Below, piece by piece: positions 32,101 to 34,429 of a stretch of 34,429 nucleotides of DNA. The DNA is from Pelargonium nanum. Lineage: Eukaryota; Streptophyta; Magnoliopsida; Geraniales; Geraniaceae. The stretch lies in assembly GCA_036897485.1 (NCBI GenBank), contig JAYMTF010000524.1, positions 1-34,429 on the forward strand, written 5' to 3'. Numbering within the stretch: position 1 is the first letter of the stretch; each line of letters begins with the position of its first letter. The position numbers and the translations under genes were made by a program. The notes below the pieces were generated by a model. That model was not told the DNA's origin, made no database searches, and was given only the letters and a program-made list of their open reading frames with translations.

Positions 32101-33999
32101 AAGAGAAGCCAAGTTTCTCAGTTTAACATTATTCACTATAAGAATTAAATTGGGCATTCAACTATTGGCTTAACCTTTTAGTTGAGTTGGTTCACTACAT
32201 GGTATCAGAGCCTTGTTGACCTAAAGGTCACAAGTTTGAGTCCTGCTGCAGGCACCCTAATTAAATAATTGAATTTCAGCACAAGGCAAAAAGAAAACCT
32301 GTGCTGCAGGCTTGCACGTGAGGGGAGTGTTGAAGTGGGTGATAAAAAGTCCCACATTGGAGCTACATATAATAGTGGAAGCCAAGCCCTACTAAGTATG
32401 GGAAGCCCTAACTATTATGTGTAGCCCAATTATTAAAAATTGAAGGATATGTTGACTCTCTGATACCAGCTGAGCACCAAGTAATTTGCATAGATCTGTC
32501 TAAGAGAACCGAACCTGTTGTGTCCACATTGGGAGAAGAATCGTGAGTTCCCACAAATTTGGACTCATTTAAATCTTCTGCATTGTCCCCCTTCCAGGGT
32601 ACACCTGCATGTTGTTGGCATATGAACTGGTCTGCACTTACATCAGATTCCAAACCATTCTGATAATACCATGAAACGACTGTCATATATGATGAATATA
32701 ACACATTATCCCAAAATTACAGAACTGTACAACTTACCCACCTGATGATTCTGTGAGATAGAATTTTCTTCACTAAGGCTTTCAGAATGTACGACACCAA
32801 TGTGAGAACTTCGCAACTGCACATTCAAGAAAAAAGTCCTCATGACAAGCAGGTCCTCAAAAGAAAAAATGCTAAAAATGCGAATGGACTCTCCCTTACA
32901 CTTGCATCAGAAACTTGCTCATTGTCAATAGACTCAAATTCATTCAAACCAGAAGAAGCCCCTGTGTTTACCTTTAACATACAACCAAATTACTTTAGTA
33001 TGGACTAAAACAAGAAGAATAAGTTAAAAAAAGAACCAAAACAGGATAACTGCACTCTATGATGTCTATGAGACACATCACAAGGAATTTGGGACAGCCA
33101 TTTGGGAATGTTCCAGCTCAAATGAGATAGAAGCTACTTAGCAAAATAATTTATATATGATATTTTATGCAGCAGGCTGGCAAAAAAAACAACTAGGGGT
33201 GAGAACAACTAATTCATAAACAAATCCTGCATGGAAGAGAATAGAAACTAATTCATTATTAAAAATACTACTAAAGAGGCATTCTAGAATAACAAGTAAG
33301 CTAGCGCTCGACAACAAAATAATACTAAAACAATTCAAACTCAATATAAGTATAGTTTCTATTAACAAACCTCTTCAACATTACTATATTCAAATCCTCC
33401 CAACTTCTCTTGGGGTTCAGAATTAGTAGTGACTTCATCTAATGCAACCTCGGCAAAGTTTTTTTTGGAACAAGTACAGCAAGACTTCAAACCCTTCAGC
33501 TCTTTTTCCAGTTCAAGGTACCTTGTCTTTTCCTTGCTAAGATCCTCTTTGAGGCTTTGGACTTCATTTTCTGCTGCCTGGTTATAACCAAAGACAAATT
33601 CATACACTGAGTGCACCAAATAGGCAAATTAAAGCACCAACGATGAGTGACAAAACACATTTGCCATTATTAGTACCTTGAGCTTTTCATTATTTTGCTT
33701 CAGTACATTCCAAATAGCTCTAGCAAAATTTTGCATAATTTGACTGTTTCTCTCTCTTCTTGCCATGTCAATACATTCTGTCTCTAGAAACGCAAGGTCA
33801 TCAATAACCACTTTGTCTATATCTGGGGTCTCTGCAATGAAAAAACTCAGCAAATCATATGTCTTGAAAGATAACCTCTTGCAAACTAAAATTAAACCAA
33901 AATAATAAAACTTGGTAGAAGTCAATATATTAAAGTGGCATTTAAACAACCTTTCCCAAGGAGCTTGTTTTTATTTCCAGTGCTCTTTCCATTTTCAAT
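29159..33999 (-). CDS. Unrecognised coiled-coil protein, 13 exons, 5' end incomplete
   Basis: I do not recognise this gene. Exons on the minus strand: 33999-33951, 33831-33677, 33577-33371, 32971-32900, 32816-32742, 32659-32515, 31878-31772, 31188-31102, 31027-30889, 30567-30380, 29860-29739, 29614-29536, 29257-29159. All junctions are GT-AG and the phases agree, giving 507 open codons and a TAA. No Met begins the first listed exon, so more lies upstream, possibly past the window edge. The N-terminal part shows helical, charged sequence (FLETECIDMARRERNSQ) and a heptad-like stretch (SLKEDLSKEKTRYLELEKEL). The middle is acidic, Ser-rich and built of duplicated exon blocks. The end is basic: KKPKRKLLPAASVLLREV, then GNRGGRKVGGEGRK and QGSISLMRLLKDN. 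A kinesin-like tail is a guess only; no motor domain is visible. Confidence 0.7.
30380..30567 (-). other. Exon 10 of the 13-exon gene, holding an exonised acceptor
   Basis: Read from the distal acceptor (30568-30570) this exon has 188 bases; from the proximal one (30481-30483) it has 101. Both keep the frame, because the acceptors are 87 bases apart. The extra 29 residues come from a tandem duplication of the end of the intron plus the start of the exon. Confidence 0.7.
30421..30594. repeat. 87-bp tandem duplication, 3 mismatches
   Basis: Units 30421-30507 and 30508-30594 differ at three positions only (about 97% identity). Each unit contains a polypyrimidine tract, a CTTCCAG acceptor and the first ~60 bases of the exon, read on the minus strand. 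The high identity means the duplication is recent compared with the other repeats in this gene. Confidence 0.95.
31259..31307 (-). pseudogene. Fossil exon, duplicate of 32900-32971 with dead splice donor
   Basis: On the minus strand AATGGATTTGAACCCATTGA and then CATGAGCAAGAGTCTTATGC align with the live exon (AATGAATTTGAGTCTATTGA, CAATGAGCAAGTTTCTGATG). The live donor AGT/GTAAG reads AGT/TTAAG here, so GT has become TT. About 23 bases are missing near the acceptor, which would shift the frame. It lies in the expected place, just upstream of exon 31188-31102. Confidence 0.75.
32165..32480. mobile_element. tRNA-related SINE-like insert in an intron of the 13-exon gene
   Basis: TTAGTTGAGTTGG (32178-32190) and GGTCACAAGTTTGAGTCC (32226-32243) resemble pol III A and B boxes. 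TGGTATCAGAGCC between them (32200-32212) is the tRNA-Met-like anticodon region, also known as a copia primer-binding motif. Further right, GCTACATATAATAGT (32362-32376) and ACTATTATGTGTAGC (32411-32425) form an inverted pair, preceded by AGTCCCACATTGG. No target duplication was found, so the ends are approximate. Confidence 0.5.
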
Positions 34000-34429
34000 C
34001 TGAAAGAAAAGATGAACATTACAAGTGGTGGAAAGCTGTCTGAAATTACTAATTGAAGGAATAACCAGAGGCATTAAATTATGCAAATCTGTGCAATTTT
34101 GAAGAGTATGCCATATAATGATCCAGTGCAAAGAATAAAATAACTTTAAAAAGGCAAGTAATGACCAAATATAAACAACTTACTAGCTACATAGTAAATG
34201 TATAATTTGTAGCAAGACATAAAAGGAGGCTCACTAAAGGCACGCAACACATGAAGAAACAATCCCATAAACAAAAATGCAATCTAAAGTTCATACAGTC
34301 TAGGAAAGTAAAGACAAGAAGAATCATGGCAGTATGACTTGTCAAACAGTGTATATATATTTTTAAGGAATGATTAATATGCACCTTTGTTGCAGGTTAT
34401 CTAGTATATGCCTTCAAATACGAAACCTG
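34000..34429 (-). other. Right edge, intron or unresolved 5' part of the 13-exon gene
   Basis: No exon with matching phase could be placed here. A donor-like CAAAG/GTGCAT lies at 34383-34385 on the minus strand, but the 45 bases above it carry stops in all three frames. It would have to be an untranslated or very short exon, or not be an exon. Confidence 0.4.

Noticed and set aside
32200-32212. TGGTATCAGAGCC taken as the primer-binding site of a copia LTR retrotransposon
   Set aside because: No LTR pair, gag or pol sequence is present; neighbouring A- and B-box-like phrases favour a tRNA-derived element.
34385-34429. First exon of the 13-exon gene at the window edge
   Set aside because: All three frames contain stops above the donor-like site, and the phase does not fit the exon at 33999.

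Overview
The window is nuclear DNA of a flowering plant, and the protein set points to a eudicot. It is AT-rich, with GT-AG introns, and carries small plant transposons (MITEs, SINE- and LINE-type retroposons). The proteins are chloroplast-targeted or plant-specific: leaf ferredoxin-NADP reductase, a J11-type chloroplast J-protein, a thaumatin-like protein and a CIP8-type RING ligase. I cannot fix the species. No viral, bacterial or CRISPR content was seen.

Layout. At 0.3-4.0 kb two plus-strand genes for plastid proteins sit head to tail: a one-exon J-domain protein (319-834) and an eight-exon leaf-type FNR (1724-4006). About 4.6 kb of gene-poor DNA with a MITE follows. A thaumatin-like protein of two exons with a GPI-anchor-like tail lies at 8905-10117. 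The next 3 kb are gene-free and hold a tRNA-Leu(CAA) remnant and SINE-like pieces. A single-exon CIP8-like RING-H2 E3 ligase is at 13376-14419, followed by a diverged tandem repeat. From 17.2 to 19.2 kb lies a decayed copy of the 5' half of the large gene found further right. A SINE with a 12-bp target-site duplication sits next to it. That large minus-strand gene (coding exon 20765-23860, 5' UTR exons near 25.7 and 26.1 kb) encodes a 1031-residue protein with a TFIIS N-terminal (LW) domain, five DLN motifs and two GW motifs. After another gene-free stretch, a 13-exon minus-strand gene (29159-33999, 5' end not resolved or outside) encodes at least 507 residues of a protein I do not recognise.

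The most interesting biology is how genes have been reshaped. (1) The unrecognised gene contains a tandem duplication of a four-exon block, introns included. In the second block the first exon is a fossil whose splice donor changed from GT to TT. The last exon of that block has a nearly identical 87-bp tandem duplication that turned an intron end and its acceptor into coding sequence, in frame. (2) The LW-domain gene has a disabled copy of its own 5' UTR exon, intron and first ~100 codons about 6 kb away. The shared splice sites support the 5' UTR exon of the parent gene. (3) The thaumatin-like gene ends its first exon so that intron retention gives a soluble protein, while splicing adds a GPI-type tail.

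The genes do not form a pathway. J11 and FNR both act in chloroplasts, and CIP8 belongs to light signalling, but I see no sequence evidence that they are co-regulated.
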